DNA of 61,308 bases from Pseudoxanthomonas suwonensis (GCA_003240695.1 QFNC01000014.1:1-61308), one strand, 5' to 3'. Positions 51,359 to 60,985 are shown, counted from the stretch's first letter. The notes: generated by a model from the sequence alone, not told the origin. Numbers and translations are program-made.

Positions 51359-53221
51359 TCAGAACGTGCCGCTGACGGTGAGGAACAGCGAGGAATGATC
51401 CCCGCCCTTGTGGCCCACGGTCACCGCGCTGCCGGACACCACGTCCAGGCCGAACAGCTCGGCGCGGGTGCCGTAGACCAGCGTGCCGTAGTTGCGGTCC
51501 ACGGTCAGGCCGGGCACGGCATACGGATTGCCGGGCAATGTCTGCAGCGCACCCCACACCTGCGCCGCGGGTTCCTCGAACTCGTGGTCGTAGGTGATCT
51601 TGGCGAACGGTGCCAGGTGATCGTTCACTTCGTAGCTCAGTTCCCAGCCCAGGCTACCGATCAGCGAATCGGCGCTCTGGTCCGGATACAGCATCGACGT
51701 GGACAGGGTGGGATCGGACTCGGCGAAGCCGTCGATGTCGATCTGCTGGGCCACGACCGACAGCACCGGACCGTGACGGAAGGCACCATCGCCCATGCGA
51801 TAGCCCAGGTTGGCGGCCACGGTGATGTTGTCGCCCTTGGTGGAGCCGTTGTGCACGCGGGTGGCCGGCCCCAGCGGCACGGCGCGCTCGGTGTCGAAGT
51901 CGATGCGGGTGTAGCTGAGCTGGCCGTTCACGTAGAAATTGCCGTCGGTCCAGCCGGCGTAACCGCCCAGGGTGGCATCGCTCTGGGTGAAATCGCCGCG
52001 GCGCAGGCCCCAGTCGTACCACTGCCGGCCGTAGGCACCGAAGAAGCCGAACACGGTGTTGCCCTGCGCCCAGTCGAAGCCGACCGTGAGGGTGGGTCCG
52101 CCGCCGTCGTACAGGTCGGCGCTGCTGCCCGGACCCACGCGCTGGCCGTCGTGGCGCACGTCGGCCCACCAGCGGGTGCCTTCATCGCCAACGGGCTGGT
52201 CCAGCCAGGCGCTGACCATCTGCGTGCGGGCGCGGCCCACCATGGCTTCGGACAGGCCCAGCACGGCGGCCTGGCGTGGCGCTTCGATCACCGAGCTGGC
52301 GTAGTCGGCCAGGATCTTGTGCGCGCCGGTGCTGGGGTGTACGCCATCGGCGAAGGCGTAGGCGAACGGCGCATCCGGCGCCACGTAATGGGGCGGCGCG
52401 CAGAACAACGAACTGCCCCCGGGAACCAGCGCCAGATTGCAAGCGGTGCCGGTCACGTTGCGGAAGCCGTAGTCGGCCGGACTGCCGGCGATTTCCCGCA
52501 TCAGATTGAAGGTGTCCATCGGGATCACGCGCAGGTTCTGCGCGGCCAATCCGTTGAACAGCGCCGTGTTGTAGGCGGTGGACAAGGCCGTGCCCTGGGC
52601 CATGGCCGTCGCGCCGCCGGCGCGCGAGGCCGGGGTCACGCCCAGATCGGGGATGGTGGGCACCAGGATGTACTGCGCTCCTGCGCTGGTCAGCTGCCCG
52701 ACCAGGCCCACCTGTGCGTTGACGGCGGCGCCGATGACGGGTTGCGCCTGCGCCGGATTGGTCACGGTGAACAGATCGTTCGCGCCACCCCACACCGTGT
52801 ACAGGGCATTCGGATCGGCTTTGCCGCCATTGGCATTCAGGTAGAAGGCGATCTGCGCCGCCAGTGATGGCGTGGGGCCGAGCGCGCCGGTCACCGGCGT
52901 GCCGACGCGCGCGCCGCCCACCGCGAAGTTGGTGCCGGCGGCGGCCGTCGGGCCGGTACCCGAGGCCGTCCAGCCCGGCGCCGCGCCTGTGCCGTAATAG
53001 TCGGCCAGATACTGCGACCACACGTAGCCGGGATTGGTGGTGAACTGCCCCGTGACCGACTGCGTGGCCGGCGGCAGCAGCGGACGGAAGAAGCCGGCAT
53101 CGGTCAGGCTGTCGCCGAAGAACACGGTCTGCGAAAACGTGGCCTGCGCGAAGGCCGGTGCGGCGGCCAACGCCAGGGCGGCGGCCAGCGTGGTGCGGGC
53201 AGCGCGGAAGCTGCGTGTCAT
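51359..53221 (-). CDS. GDSL esterase autotransporter (EstA type)
   Basis: A 620-residue outer-membrane protein with signal peptide 1-25. The passenger is a GDSL lipase/esterase: Ser38 in FFGDSLTDAG, block III GGANDLF near 148, and Asp/His in FADGVHPSTGAH near 293-304. From about 345 a 12-strand autotransporter barrel follows, ending SSLFLTVSGTF with a terminal Phe. It would sit on the cell surface and split fatty acyl esters, as Pseudomonas EstA does. Faces thiS divergently with 167 bases between. Confidence 0.92.
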   Translation of the reverse strand: MTRSFRAARTTLAAALALAAAPAFAQATFSQTVFFGDSLTDAGFFRPLLPPATQSVTGQFTTNPGYVWSQYLADYYGTGAAPGWTASGTGPTAAAGTNFAVGGARVGTPVTGALGPTPSLAAQIAFYLNANGGKADPNALYTVWGGANDLFTVTNPAQAQPVIGAAVNAQVGLVGQLTSAGAQYILVPTIPDLGVTPASRAGGATAMAQGTALSTAYNTALFNGLAAQNLRVIPMDTFNLMREIAGSPADYGFRNVTGTACNLALVPGGSSLFCAPPHYVAPDAPFAYAFADGVHPSTGAHKILADYASSVIEAPRQAAVLGLSEAMVGRARTQMVSAWLDQPVGDEGTRWWADVRHDGQRVGPGSSADLYDGGGPTLTVGFDWAQGNTVFGFFGAYGRQWYDWGLRRGDFTQSDATLGGYAGWTDGNFYVNGQLSYTRIDFDTERAVPLGPATRVHNGSTKGDNITVAANLGYRMGDGAFRHGPVLSVVAQQIDIDGFAESDPTLSTSMLYPDQSADSLIGSLGWELSYEVNDHLAPFAKITYDHEFEEPAAQVWGALQTLPGNPYAVPGLTVDRNYGTLVYGTRAELFGLDVVSGSAVTVGHKGGDHSSLFLTVSGTF

Positions 53222-53388
53222 GTTCCCTCTCCTCGAAATCGAATGCGTGTGGATGATGTTGCCGGTCTGGCCGGCAAACACGCCATGGTTTCACGAACAC
53301 GGGGGCGATCTCAAGGTATTTGGGCGCTGCGGTGCAGCATTGGGGCTGCGTTGGGGTTCGCCACAGACGATGCAGGCATACTGCAGGC

Positions 53389-53589
53389 ATGCGCATTCAC
53401 TTCAATGGCCAGCCCCTCGATCTGCCCGATGCCTGCTGCGTCACGCAACTGCTGCAGCTGCAAGGACTGGGCGAACGGCGTGTGGCCGTGGAGGTCAACG
53501 GCAGCGTCGTGCCGCGCGGTCGTCACGCCGAGCATCTGCTGCACGACGGCGACAGCGTGGAAGTGGTGCATGCGCTGGGGGGCGGATGA
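53389..53589 (+). CDS. thiS: Sulfur carrier protein ThiS
   Basis: A 66-residue ubiquitin-like carrier that brings sulfur to the thiazole of thiamine as a C-terminal thiocarboxylate. The start MRIHFNGQPLDLPD and the end HALGGG fit; the terminal GG is the activated end. It is followed after 46 bases by thiG. thiO, thiF and thiH are not in view, so activation comes from elsewhere. Confidence 0.9.
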   Translation: MRIHFNGQPLDLPDACCVTQLLQLQGLGERRVAVEVNGSVVPRGRHAEHLLHDGDSVEVVHALGGG

Positions 53590-53623
53590 GCAATCGGCAC
53601 TGTGTCCGGACATGCACGCGCGT

Positions 53624-53629
53624 TAAAAT
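53624..53629 (+). promoter_or_regulatory. -10-like TAAAAT just before thiG
   Basis: TAAAAT ends seven bases before ATG 53636, and no ribosome site precedes the ATG. If used, thiG would have a leaderless transcript besides read-through from thiS. -35 match is poor. Confidence 0.4.
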
Positions 53630-53635
53630 CCGGTC

Positions 53636-54430
53636 ATGACACTGCAGCCGCCCATCGACCCGCTGGTGATCGCGGGAAAACCCTACCGCTCGCGTCTGCT
53701 GACCGGCACCGGCAAGTTCAAGGATCTCGACCAGACCCGCGCCGCCACCGAAGCGGCCGGCGCCGAGATCGTGACCGTGGCCATCCGGCGGACGAACATC
53801 GGCCAGAACCCCGGCCAGCCCAATCTGCTCGACGTGTTGCCGCCGGAGCGTTACACACTGCTGCCCAACACCGCCGGCTGCTACAGCGCCGCCGACGCGG
53901 TGCGCACCTGTCGCCTGGCGCGGGAGTTGCTGGACGGACACGCGCTGGTCAAGCTGGAAGTGCTGGGCGACGAAAAAACCCTGTATCCCGACGTGGTGCA
54001 GACCCTGCAGGCCGCCGAACAGCTGGTGGCCGACGGCTTCCAGGTGATGGTGTACACCAGCGACGACCCGATCCTGTGCAAGCGGCTGGAGCAGATCGGC
54101 TGCGTGGCGGTGATGCCGCTGGCCGCGCCGATCGGATCGGGACTGGGCGTGCAGAACAGGTACAACCTGCTGGAGATCGTGGAGAACGCCAGCGTGCCGA
54201 TCATCGTGGATGCCGGCGTGGGCACGGCCTCCGATGCGGCCATCGCGATGGAACTGGGCTGCGACGGCGTGTTGATGAACACCGCCATCGCCGGCGCCAG
54301 GGACCCGGTGCGCATGGCTCGGGCGATGCGGCTGGCGGTGGAAGCCGGACGCGATGCCTTCCTCGCCGGGCGCATCCCGCGCAAGCGCTATGCCAGCGCT
54401 TCCTCGCCGATCGACGGCCTGATCGGCTGA
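53636..54430 (+). CDS. thiG: Thiazole synthase ThiG
   Basis: A 264-residue TIM-barrel enzyme forming the thiazole phosphate of thiamine from deoxyxylulose-5-phosphate, ThiS-thiocarboxylate and dehydroglycine. RLLTGTGKFKDLDQTRAA near 20-37, the Schiff-base Lys (about 106) in ALVKLEVLGD, and VDAGVGTASDAAIAMELG near 190-207 are visible. One base separates its stop from trmB, so the two are co-transcribed. Confidence 0.96.
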   Translation: MTLQPPIDPLVIAGKPYRSRLLTGTGKFKDLDQTRAATEAAGAEIVTVAIRRTNIGQNPGQPNLLDVLPPERYTLLPNTAGCYSAADAVRTCRLARELLDGHALVKLEVLGDEKTLYPDVVQTLQAAEQLVADGFQVMVYTSDDPILCKRLEQIGCVAVMPLAAPIGSGLGVQNRYNLLEIVENASVPIIVDAGVGTASDAAIAMELGCDGVLMNTAIAGARDPVRMARAMRLAVEAGRDAFLAGRIPRKRYASASSPIDGLIG

Positions 54431-54431
54431 G

Positions 54432-55202
54432 ATGACCGACCCGTTTTCCAGCCCCGGCGCCAAGGCCCCGCCCAAGCCCTATACCGATGACGGCACCCGC
54501 CGCATCCGCAGCTTCGTGCTGCGCCAGGGCCGTTTCACCGACGCCCAGCAACGCGCCTTCGATGCGCTGTGGCCGCGCTTCGGGCTGGATTTCGCCACCG
54601 CAGACGGCGCCTCACGCGACTTCGACAGCGTGTTCGGCCGCGCCGCACCACGGGTGCTGGAAATCGGCTTCGGCAACGGCGAGGCACTGCGCTTTGCCGC
54701 CGCCGGTGATCCGCAGCGCGACTACATCGGCATCGAGGTGCACGCCCCGGGCGTGGGTCGGCTGCTGAACGCGCTGGACCGCGACGGCATCGGCAACGTG
54801 CGGGTGTACCACCACGATGCAGTGGAAGTGCTGGAGCAGGTCATCGCCGATGCCAGCCTGGACGAGATCCGCATCTATTTTCCCGACCCCTGGCACAAGA
54901 AACGGCACGTCAAGCGCCGGCTGGTCAGTCCCGGCTTCGCGGCGCTACTGGTGCGCAAACTGGCCGCGGATGGCCGCCTGCACCTGGCCACCGACTGGGC
55001 CGACTACGCCGAACAGATGTGGGACGTGCTGGACGCCACCCCCGGTCTGCGCAACCGTGCCGGCACGCGCGGGCACGTGACACGGCCGGACTGGCGCCCG
55101 CAGACCCATTTCGAAACCCGCGGCCAGCGCCTGGGGCATGGCGTGTGGGACCTGCTGTACGACCGCGTGCCATCCGCCCCTTCCGCCCGCGCGATGGACT
55201 GA
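54432..55202 (+). CDS. trmB: tRNA (guanine-N7-)-methyltransferase
   Basis: A 256-residue SAM-dependent enzyme methylating G46 in tRNA. The SAM motif is LEIGFGNGEALRFAA near 75-89, then the family signature YFPDPWHKKRHVKRRLVSPG near 149-168 and the end ETRGQRLGHGVWDLLYDR. ATG directly follows the thiG stop. It uses SAM from the cycle encoded elsewhere in the window. Confidence 0.95.
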   Translation: MTDPFSSPGAKAPPKPYTDDGTRRIRSFVLRQGRFTDAQQRAFDALWPRFGLDFATADGASRDFDSVFGRAAPRVLEIGFGNGEALRFAAAGDPQRDYIGIEVHAPGVGRLLNALDRDGIGNVRVYHHDAVEVLEQVIADASLDEIRIYFPDPWHKKRHVKRRLVSPGFAALLVRKLAADGRLHLATDWADYAEQMWDVLDATPGLRNRAGTRGHVTRPDWRPQTHFETRGQRLGHGVWDLLYDRVPSAPSARAMD

Positions 55203-55215
55203 CCGACCCGGCCCG

Positions 55216-57063
55216 ATGGACAGCACCCAGCTTGCACTGACCGGCGACATGCAGCTCGTGATCGGGCTGGTGGTGCTGACGATGGTGCTGTTCCTGTTCG
55301 AGCGGATCCGTGCCGATCTGGTGGCGCTGGTGGTGCTGGTGCTGCTGGGGCTGTCGGGACTGGTGGCGCCGGAAGACCTGTTCGGCGGTTTTTCCGGCAA
55401 CGCGGTGATGAGCGTGATCGCCACCATGATCCTCGGCGCCGGGCTGGACCGCACCGGCGCGCTCAATCGCCTGGCGGTGTGGCTGCTGCGTCGCGCCAAC
55501 GGCGTGGAAAAGCGCCTGCTGCTGTTCACCAGCGCCATCGCCGGCCTCAATTCGGCCTTCATCCAGAACCCGGCCGTGTTGACCCTGTACCTGCCGGTGG
55601 CCTCCCGATTGTCCTCGCGTACCGGCATGCCGCTGTCGCGCCTGCTGATGCCGATCACCGCCGCCATCCTGATGGGTGGCGGCCTGACCATGGTCGGCAA
55701 CTCGCCGCTGATCCTGCTGAACGACCTGCTGGTGTCGGCCAACGCCAACCTGCCCTCGGGCATGGCCACCCTGGAACCGCTGAAGATGTTCGCGCCGCTG
55801 CCCATCGGCCTGGTGCTGCTGCTGGCCTCGCTGGCGTATTTCCATGTCTTCGGCGAGCGGGTGATCCGCGAGAACGACCGCGACAGCAGCGGCGCCACGC
55901 CGGCTCGCACGCAGAGCTACTACGCCAGGACCTACGGTATCGACGGCGAGGTGTACGAACTCACGGTCAGCGCCGACAGTCCGCTGGTGGGCATGGCCCT
56001 GGGCGAGGTGGAGTCGCTGCACGGTGCGCCGCTGCTGCTGGCACTGAAGACCGGCAACGAAGCGCGCCTGTCGCCGCCGGTGGACGCGCGCGTGTGGGTG
56101 GGAAGCGTGCTGGGCGTGATGGGCCCGCGCGAGCAGATCGTCGATTTCGCCCAGAACCATTTCCTGCGCCTGTCCAGTCGTCTGCGGGAATTCGGCGACC
56201 TGTTCAATCCCAGCCGTGCCGGCATTTCCGAAGCGGTCATCCCGCCCAATTCGCGTTTCATCGGGCGCACGCCGGCGGAGATGCAGCTGCGCAAGCAATA
56301 CGGCGTGAATCTGCTGGCGGTGAACCGCGACAAGCAGGTGATCCGCGAGAACCTGCGCGACCTGTCGCTACGCGCCGGCGACATGCTGGTGCTGCACAGC
56401 ATCTGGGCCGAGCTGGCGCGTACCGCCAGCGGCCGCGACCTGGTGGTGGTGACCGACTACCCCAAGGCCGAGCAGCGCCCGCACAAGTTCCGCATCGCCA
56501 TGACCATCTTCGCCTGCACCATGCTGCTGGCGCTGTCCTCGCGCATTCCGCCATCCATCGCGCTGATGGCGGGGGTGGCCGCGATGCTGGTGACCGGCGT
56601 GCTGAAGATGGACGAGGCCTATTCGGCCATCAACTGGAAGACCGTGTTCCTGATGGCCTGCCTGATACCGCTGGGCTGGGCCATGGATTCCACCGGCGCG
56701 GCGGCGTGGATCGCCGGCCACAGCATCGAGCGTCTGCCCGCGGGCATCCCGGTGTGGGTGCTGCAGACCGCCACCGCATTGCTGACCACCGCCTTTTCGC
56801 TGGTGGTCAGCCACGTCGGCGCGACCATCGTGATGGTGCCCATCGCCATCAACCTGGCCATGGCCGCCGGCGGCGACCCGGTTGCGTTCGCCTTGATCGT
56901 GGCGCTGGCCGCGTCCAACAATTTCGTGACCCATTCCAATCCGGTGATCTCGATGATCGCCGGGCCGGCCAACTACTCCAACACCGACCTGTGGCGCATG
57001 GGTGCGCCGCTGGGACTGATCTATACCGTGATCGTTGTGGCGATGGTGAACCTGCTGTTCTAG
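55216..57063 (+). CDS. SLC13/DASS-family permease with two RCK_C domains
   Basis: A 615-residue inner-membrane transporter. About 5-6 helices lie before residue 215, including FIQNPAVLTLYLPVASRLSS near 115 and GGGLTMVGNSPLILLNDL near 154. Two cytosolic TrkA-C (RCK_C) domains occupy about 245-410, and a second membrane half ends near 610 with ASNNFVTHSNPVISMIAG. The layout is that of sulfate- or cation-linked carriers of the SLC13 superfamily with regulatory domains. Substrate unknown. It ends in a four-base overlap with the converging Rieske gene. Confidence 0.88.
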   Translation: MDSTQLALTGDMQLVIGLVVLTMVLFLFERIRADLVALVVLVLLGLSGLVAPEDLFGGFSGNAVMSVIATMILGAGLDRTGALNRLAVWLLRRANGVEKRLLLFTSAIAGLNSAFIQNPAVLTLYLPVASRLSSRTGMPLSRLLMPITAAILMGGGLTMVGNSPLILLNDLLVSANANLPSGMATLEPLKMFAPLPIGLVLLLASLAYFHVFGERVIRENDRDSSGATPARTQSYYARTYGIDGEVYELTVSADSPLVGMALGEVESLHGAPLLLALKTGNEARLSPPVDARVWVGSVLGVMGPREQIVDFAQNHFLRLSSRLREFGDLFNPSRAGISEAVIPPNSRFIGRTPAEMQLRKQYGVNLLAVNRDKQVIRENLRDLSLRAGDMLVLHSIWAELARTASGRDLVVVTDYPKAEQRPHKFRIAMTIFACTMLLALSSRIPPSIALMAGVAAMLVTGVLKMDEAYSAINWKTVFLMACLIPLGWAMDSTGAAAWIAGHSIERLPAGIPVWVLQTATALLTTAFSLVVSHVGATIVMVPIAINLAMAAGGDPVAFALIVALAASNNFVTHSNPVISMIAGPANYSNTDLWRMGAPLGLIYTVIVVAMVNLLF

Positions 57064-57407
57064 ATGCCCGCGCCCCGCAGATGCAGGCGCCCATCCGCAT
57101 CCGCAACAACCGGCACCGCCCGTAGCGATTGCCCGCGGCAGGGCCCGGCCACACACAACCCGGTGGCAGGTTCGAAACTGGCCCCGTGCACGGCACAGAC
57201 CAGATGCCCCTGCTTGCTGGTCAGGAACTGGCCCGGCGCCCAGTCCAAGCGGCGACCGGCATGCGGGCAGATGTTCAGCCAGGCGTGCACCGCGTCGCCT
57301 TGCCGATGCAGGATGAGCGACTGCAGCTCGCCGTCCACCATGGCTTCGGTTTCGGCGAACCCGCCATCCGGAAGCGTATGTAAATCCAGTGGAATGGAAG
57401 TGGTCAT
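57060..57407 (-). CDS. Small Rieske [2Fe-2S] protein
   Basis: A 115-residue single-domain Rieske protein. The cluster ligands are C-P-H in NICPHAGRRL near 46 and C-x2-H in CAVHGASF near 71. It resembles the ferredoxin component of nitrite reductase or dioxygenases (NirD/HcaC type), but no oxygenase gene is nearby. Cytosolic. The gene is alone on its strand. Confidence 0.9.
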   Translation of the reverse strand: MTTSIPLDLHTLPDGGFAETEAMVDGELQSLILHRQGDAVHAWLNICPHAGRRLDWAPGQFLTSKQGHLVCAVHGASFEPATGLCVAGPCRGQSLRAVPVVADADGRLHLRGAGI

Positions 57408-57490
57408 GATTAACGAAATCCTTGCATTCGGTCACGCATTCGGTCGGATACTCGGGGCTCCGGCGCAGGCCGCATTCTCACACGCCACCG

Positions 57491-57775
57491 ATGATCCACC
57501 GCTTCGCCCAGCACACCCGCTTTATCCACGTGCTGTTTGCACCACGCAAACCGCGCCACCCTCTGGTCCGGTTCGGATTGGGACTGGCAGGACTGGCATT
57601 GCTGGTGCTGCTGGTGTTCGTTGGCGTGTTCGTCGGCGCGGCCATGCTCGTCGCCGGTGCCGTGTATCGACTGTGGCGCTGGCGCGGCCGCCCGGTAGCA
57701 GCGCCGCAAGGACGGGTGCTGGATGGCCGCTATCGATTGGTGCGTCACGCGGCGTTGAAGCACCACGCGTCCTGA
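57491..57775 (+). CDS. Small membrane protein
   Basis: A 94-residue protein with a basic start and one long hydrophobic segment at about 27-55 (GLALLVLLVFVGVFVGAAML), then a short basic tail. ATG 57491 chosen because the upstream extension lacks a ribosome site and coding character. It precedes the FAH-family gene by 10 bases. No family recognised. Confidence 0.65.
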   Translation: MIHRFAQHTRFIHVLFAPRKPRHPLVRFGLGLAGLALLVLLVFVGVFVGAAMLVAGAVYRLWRWRGRPVAAPQGRVLDGRYRLVRHAALKHHAS

Positions 57776-57785
57776 GCCCGCATCG

Positions 57786-58511
57786 TTGAAATCTCCTGCG
57801 TCGGGCGATGTCGTCGCACCGCAATCGCCGGTGCGCATTCCGGTGCGGGACGGCGGCTGGTTCCCTGTGCGACGGGTGTACTGCGTGGGCCGCAACTTCG
57901 CCGACCACGCCCGCGAAATGGGCGCCGCGGTGCCGGCATCGGCTGCCGGACGCGGCCAGCCGGTGTTCTTTCTCAAGCCCGGCGATGCGGTGGTGGTGGA
58001 CGGGATCGTTCCCTACCCGCCCGGCACGAGCGACCTGCAGCATGAAGTGGAATTGGTGGTGGCACTGGGCCGCGATGCACCCGCAGGGGAATTGGATGCC
58101 GCCGCTGCCGCTTCGCTGGTGTTCGGTCATGCGGTCGGTCTGGACCTGACCCGCCGCGACCTGCAGAGCGCTGCCAAGACCAAAGGACTGCCTTGGGATA
58201 CCGGCAAGGCCTTCGATGCCAGTGCGCCGGTCAGTCACATCATTCCGGCCGATGGCAGGCACGATCTGCGCGATGCCAGCCTGCGACTGGAGGTGAACGG
58301 CGAATTGCGTCAACACGGCCGGCTGCGCGACCTGATCTGGTCGGTGCCCGAGATTCTCATCGAATCGTCGCGGCTGTACCGCCTGCGTGCCGGCGATCTG
58401 GTGTTCATGGGTACGCCAGCCGGCGTGGCGCCGCTGCAGGTCGGCGACCGCTTTCACGCCATGCTGACGGGACTGAACGTGGAATTGCACGGCTGCGTGC
58501 AGGCCGCTTGA
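57786..58511 (+). CDS. Fumarylacetoacetate hydrolase family protein
   Basis: A 241-residue metal-dependent hydrolase or decarboxylase. VYCVGRNFADHAREMG near 32-47, FFLKPGDAVV near 66, the metal ligands in HEVELVVALG near 88-97 and GLDLTRRDLQ near 125, and LVFMGTPAGVAPLQVGDRF near 208-226 are present. TTG start; the protein begins SPASGDVV. Family members act as fumarylpyruvate or acylpyruvate hydrolases. The exact substrate is not clear. Confidence 0.88.
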   Translation: MKSPASGDVVAPQSPVRIPVRDGGWFPVRRVYCVGRNFADHAREMGAAVPASAAGRGQPVFFLKPGDAVVVDGIVPYPPGTSDLQHEVELVVALGRDAPAGELDAAAAASLVFGHAVGLDLTRRDLQSAAKTKGLPWDTGKAFDASAPVSHIIPADGRHDLRDASLRLEVNGELRQHGRLRDLIWSVPEILIESSRLYRLRAGDLVFMGTPAGVAPLQVGDRFHAMLTGLNVELHGCVQAA

Positions 58512-58583
58512 TGCTCTGCGCCGTCTCATCAGCGTCCACGATCCCGAAAACAACTGCGGAAAAAACTGCCAGGAGAAGTTCCG

Positions 58584-58997
58584 ATGGGCATGATCAGCGA
58601 ATTCAAGCAATTCATCGCCAAGGGCAACGTGCTGGACCTGGCCGTGGCGGTGGTGATCGGCGCGGCGTTCGGCAAGATTGTCACCGCGCTGGTGGACGGC
58701 ATCATCATGCCGATCATCGGCGTGATCACCGGCGGCATTGACGTGACCGACTGGAAGTACGTGCACAAGGCCGCCGAGTTCGATGCGACCGGCAAGGAAC
58801 TGGCCGCCGAGGTGTCGGTGAAATACGGCGTGTTCATCCAGGAAATCATCAATTTCCTGATCATCGCCTTCGTGATCTTCCTGGTGGTGAAGGCCTACAA
58901 CCGCGTGCGCAAACCGGTCGAAGCTGCCCCCGCCGCACCGGCCGAGGACGTGCTGCTGCTGCGCGAGATTCGCGACGAATTGAAGCGCCGGCCCTGA
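58584..58997 (+). CDS. mscL: Large-conductance mechanosensitive channel MscL
   Basis: A 137-residue inner-membrane channel opened by membrane tension under osmotic downshock. N-terminal amphipathic helix (EFKQFIAKGNVLDLAVAVV), first helix with VVIGAAFGKIVTALVDGIIM, periplasmic loop, second helix (about 92-113) and a cytosolic C-terminal helix (LLLREIRDELKRRP). GGAG lies upstream. A terminator follows. Confidence 0.96.
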   Translation: MGMISEFKQFIAKGNVLDLAVAVVIGAAFGKIVTALVDGIIMPIIGVITGGIDVTDWKYVHKAAEFDATGKELAAEVSVKYGVFIQEIINFLIIAFVIFLVVKAYNRVRKPVEAAPAAPAEDVLLLREIRDELKRRP

Positions 58998-59019
58998 TCG
59001 GACCTGCATTGCATCACCG

Positions 59020-59050
59020 AAGCCCCGCCATCGTGCGGGGCTTTTTGTTT
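59020..59050 (+). terminator. Terminator after mscL
   Basis: Stem AGCCCCGC / GCGGGGCT, six-base loop, then TTTTTGTTT, 23 bases past the stop. Confidence 0.92.
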
Positions 59051-59110
59051 CCGATGCATGCACCCTCTCGCCTACACTTGCCGGATCGGCTGTTCCGCGA
59101 GGATCCTTGC

Positions 59111-60490
59111 ATGCGTCACTCCCTGCACCTTCTGCTGTTGGCATTGGCGATGATGACGAATCCTGCGCAGGCGGCCGATCCGGTGGCCACGCTGCGCGAC
59201 CAGGCGCTGCAGGACGACACCGCCTGGCGGATCACCGAATCGCTGACCACCGAAATCGGCCCGCGTCTGGCCGGCAGCGAAGCCGATGCACGCGCGGTCG
59301 CTTGGGCCAAACGCCGGTTCGAGCAGCTCGGCTACGACCGCGTGTGGACACAGCCGGTCACCTTTCCGAAGTGGCAACGGCGCAGCGAGCAGGCACAGGT
59401 GCTGGGAGATTCGGCACAGCCGTTGCAGCTGACCGCGCTGGGGGGCAGCCCCGGTGGCACGGTGCAGGGCGAGGTGGTGCGCTTCGCCGAGCTGGCGGCA
59501 CTGGAAGCGGCACCGGCCGGTTCGCTGTCCGGGAAAATCGCCTTTGTCGATGCCGCGATGCAGCGCGCCCGCGACGGCAGCGGCTACGGACCCGGCTCGC
59601 GGGTGCGCAGCCGGGGTCCGTCCGCCGCGGTCCGTGCCGGTGCCATCGGATTCCTGATGCGTTCGGCGGGGACCGATTCGCACCGGCTACCGCACACCGG
59701 CATCACCCGCTTCGATGACGGGCTGACGCCGATCCCGTCGGCGGCGCTGAGCGTTCCGGATGCCGCGCAACTGACCCGCCTGCTCGCACGCGGACCGGTA
59801 CGCATGCGCGTGGCACTGGATTGCGGCTGGGATGGCATGGCCACCTCGCACAACGTGATCGGCGAGATCACCGGTCGCAGCCGCCCCGACGAGGTGGTGG
59901 TGATCGGTGCGCATCTGGATTCGTGGGATCTGGGCACCGGCGCGGTGGACGATGCGGCCGGGATCGGCATCACCATGGCCGCCGGGCATCTGATCGGTCG
60001 CCTGCCGCGCGAACAGCGCCCAGCCCGCACCATCCGCGTGATCGCCTTCGCCAACGAAGAACAGGGCCTGCACGGCGGCAAGGCCTACGCGCAGTCGCAG
60101 GCCGATGCCATCGCCCGCCACCAGATCGTGGCCGAAAGCGACTTCGGTGCCGGGCGCATCTATGCCTTCAGCACCAGCGCGGCTGAGGCCAGCCATCCGG
60201 CCATCGCGCGCATGGCGGAGGCGCTGCAGCCGCTGGGCATCGCCCACACCCCCGGCGAAGGCGGCCCCGGCCCGGACGTGGGCCCAATCGCGGCGCTGGG
60301 CGCGGCCTGGGCATCGCTGCGCCAGGACGGCAGCGACTACTTCGATCTGCACCACACCGCCGACGACACCCTGGACAAGATCGAGCCCGCCGCATTGGCG
60401 CAGAACGTGGCGGCCTATGCCGTGTTCGCGTGGCTTGCGGCGGATGCGGATGGGGATTTCGGGGATGCGGCGGTGGCGGGGAAAGAGTAG
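59111..60490 (+). CDS. M28-family zinc peptidase, exported
   Basis: A 459-residue protein with a signal peptide (about 1-21, PAQAAD). A PA-domain insert lies near 120-200. The zinc-peptidase domain shows HLDSWDLGTGAVDDAAGI near 275-292, with the first His-Asp and the bridging Asp. It continues with ANEEQGLHGG near 317 (Glu general base), SDFGAG near 345 and HHTADDT near 416. It resembles carboxypeptidase Q and aminopeptidases of this family. Periplasmic or secreted. Start ATG 59111 gives the signal peptide. After it the base composition turns AT-rich. Confidence 0.92.
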   Translation: MRHSLHLLLLALAMMTNPAQAADPVATLRDQALQDDTAWRITESLTTEIGPRLAGSEADARAVAWAKRRFEQLGYDRVWTQPVTFPKWQRRSEQAQVLGDSAQPLQLTALGGSPGGTVQGEVVRFAELAALEAAPAGSLSGKIAFVDAAMQRARDGSGYGPGSRVRSRGPSAAVRAGAIGFLMRSAGTDSHRLPHTGITRFDDGLTPIPSAALSVPDAAQLTRLLARGPVRMRVALDCGWDGMATSHNVIGEITGRSRPDEVVVIGAHLDSWDLGTGAVDDAAGIGITMAAGHLIGRLPREQRPARTIRVIAFANEEQGLHGGKAYAQSQADAIARHQIVAESDFGAGRIYAFSTSAAEASHPAIARMAEALQPLGIAHTPGEGGPGPDVGPIAALGAAWASLRQDGSDYFDLHHTADDTLDKIEPAALAQNVAAYAVFAWLAADADGDFGDAAVAGKE

Positions 60491-60544
60491 ATTTGGATCT
60501 TAATCGGCGTTAGGTAGCAACACCATATTCACAAGGAGACGGCA

Positions 60545-60985
60545 GTGCTAGTAGCAAAAAACTTCAAAGATATTGACCTTTCTGATCCATTTTTCGACTC
60601 TCTCAAAGCGGACTATGCCGAATTTCCTGAATGGTTTGCTCGTAAGGAAAACGAAAAAGCTTATGTCTTTACATCCGACTCTGGCTCGATTGAAGGCTTC
60701 CTGTATCTAAAAGCAGAAAGCGGCGCCGTTGTCGACGTAACCCCTCCACTGCCGCCTAAAATGCGCATAAAAGTCGGCACATTTAAAATTAACCCGCATG
60801 GAACGAAGCTAGGCGAGCGCTTTGTCAAGAAGATCTTCGACCACGCAATTGCCAATGAAGTTGACGAAGTATACGTCACAGTTTTCGCTAAACATGAGCC
60901 CCTTATAAGAATCTTGGAGCGATACGGTTTCACTCGAACAGCAAAGAAGACCACGCCTAACGGCGAAGAGCTAGGGAAGGTCTGA
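60545..60985 (+). pseudogene. GNAT-like acetyltransferase, 3' end replaced by an IS element
   Basis: A GTG-started frame with AAGGAG site; 146 codons. The sequence FLYLKAESGAVVDVTPPLPP, KVGTFKINPHGTKLGERFVK (residues 79-98) and LIRILERYGFTRT is a GNAT fold, as found at the N-terminus of longer proteins that carry a C-terminal ASCH/PUA-like domain. The coding sequence is interrupted at 60974 by CTAG and the left end of an IS; only three foreign codons follow to the stop. GC is clearly lower than that of the neighbours, pointing to earlier transfer. Confidence 0.7.

Noticed and set aside
54925..56298. 457-codon His/Gln-rich minus-strand frame over trmB and the permease
   Set aside because: Antisense shadow without any motif; both plus-strand genes are clear.
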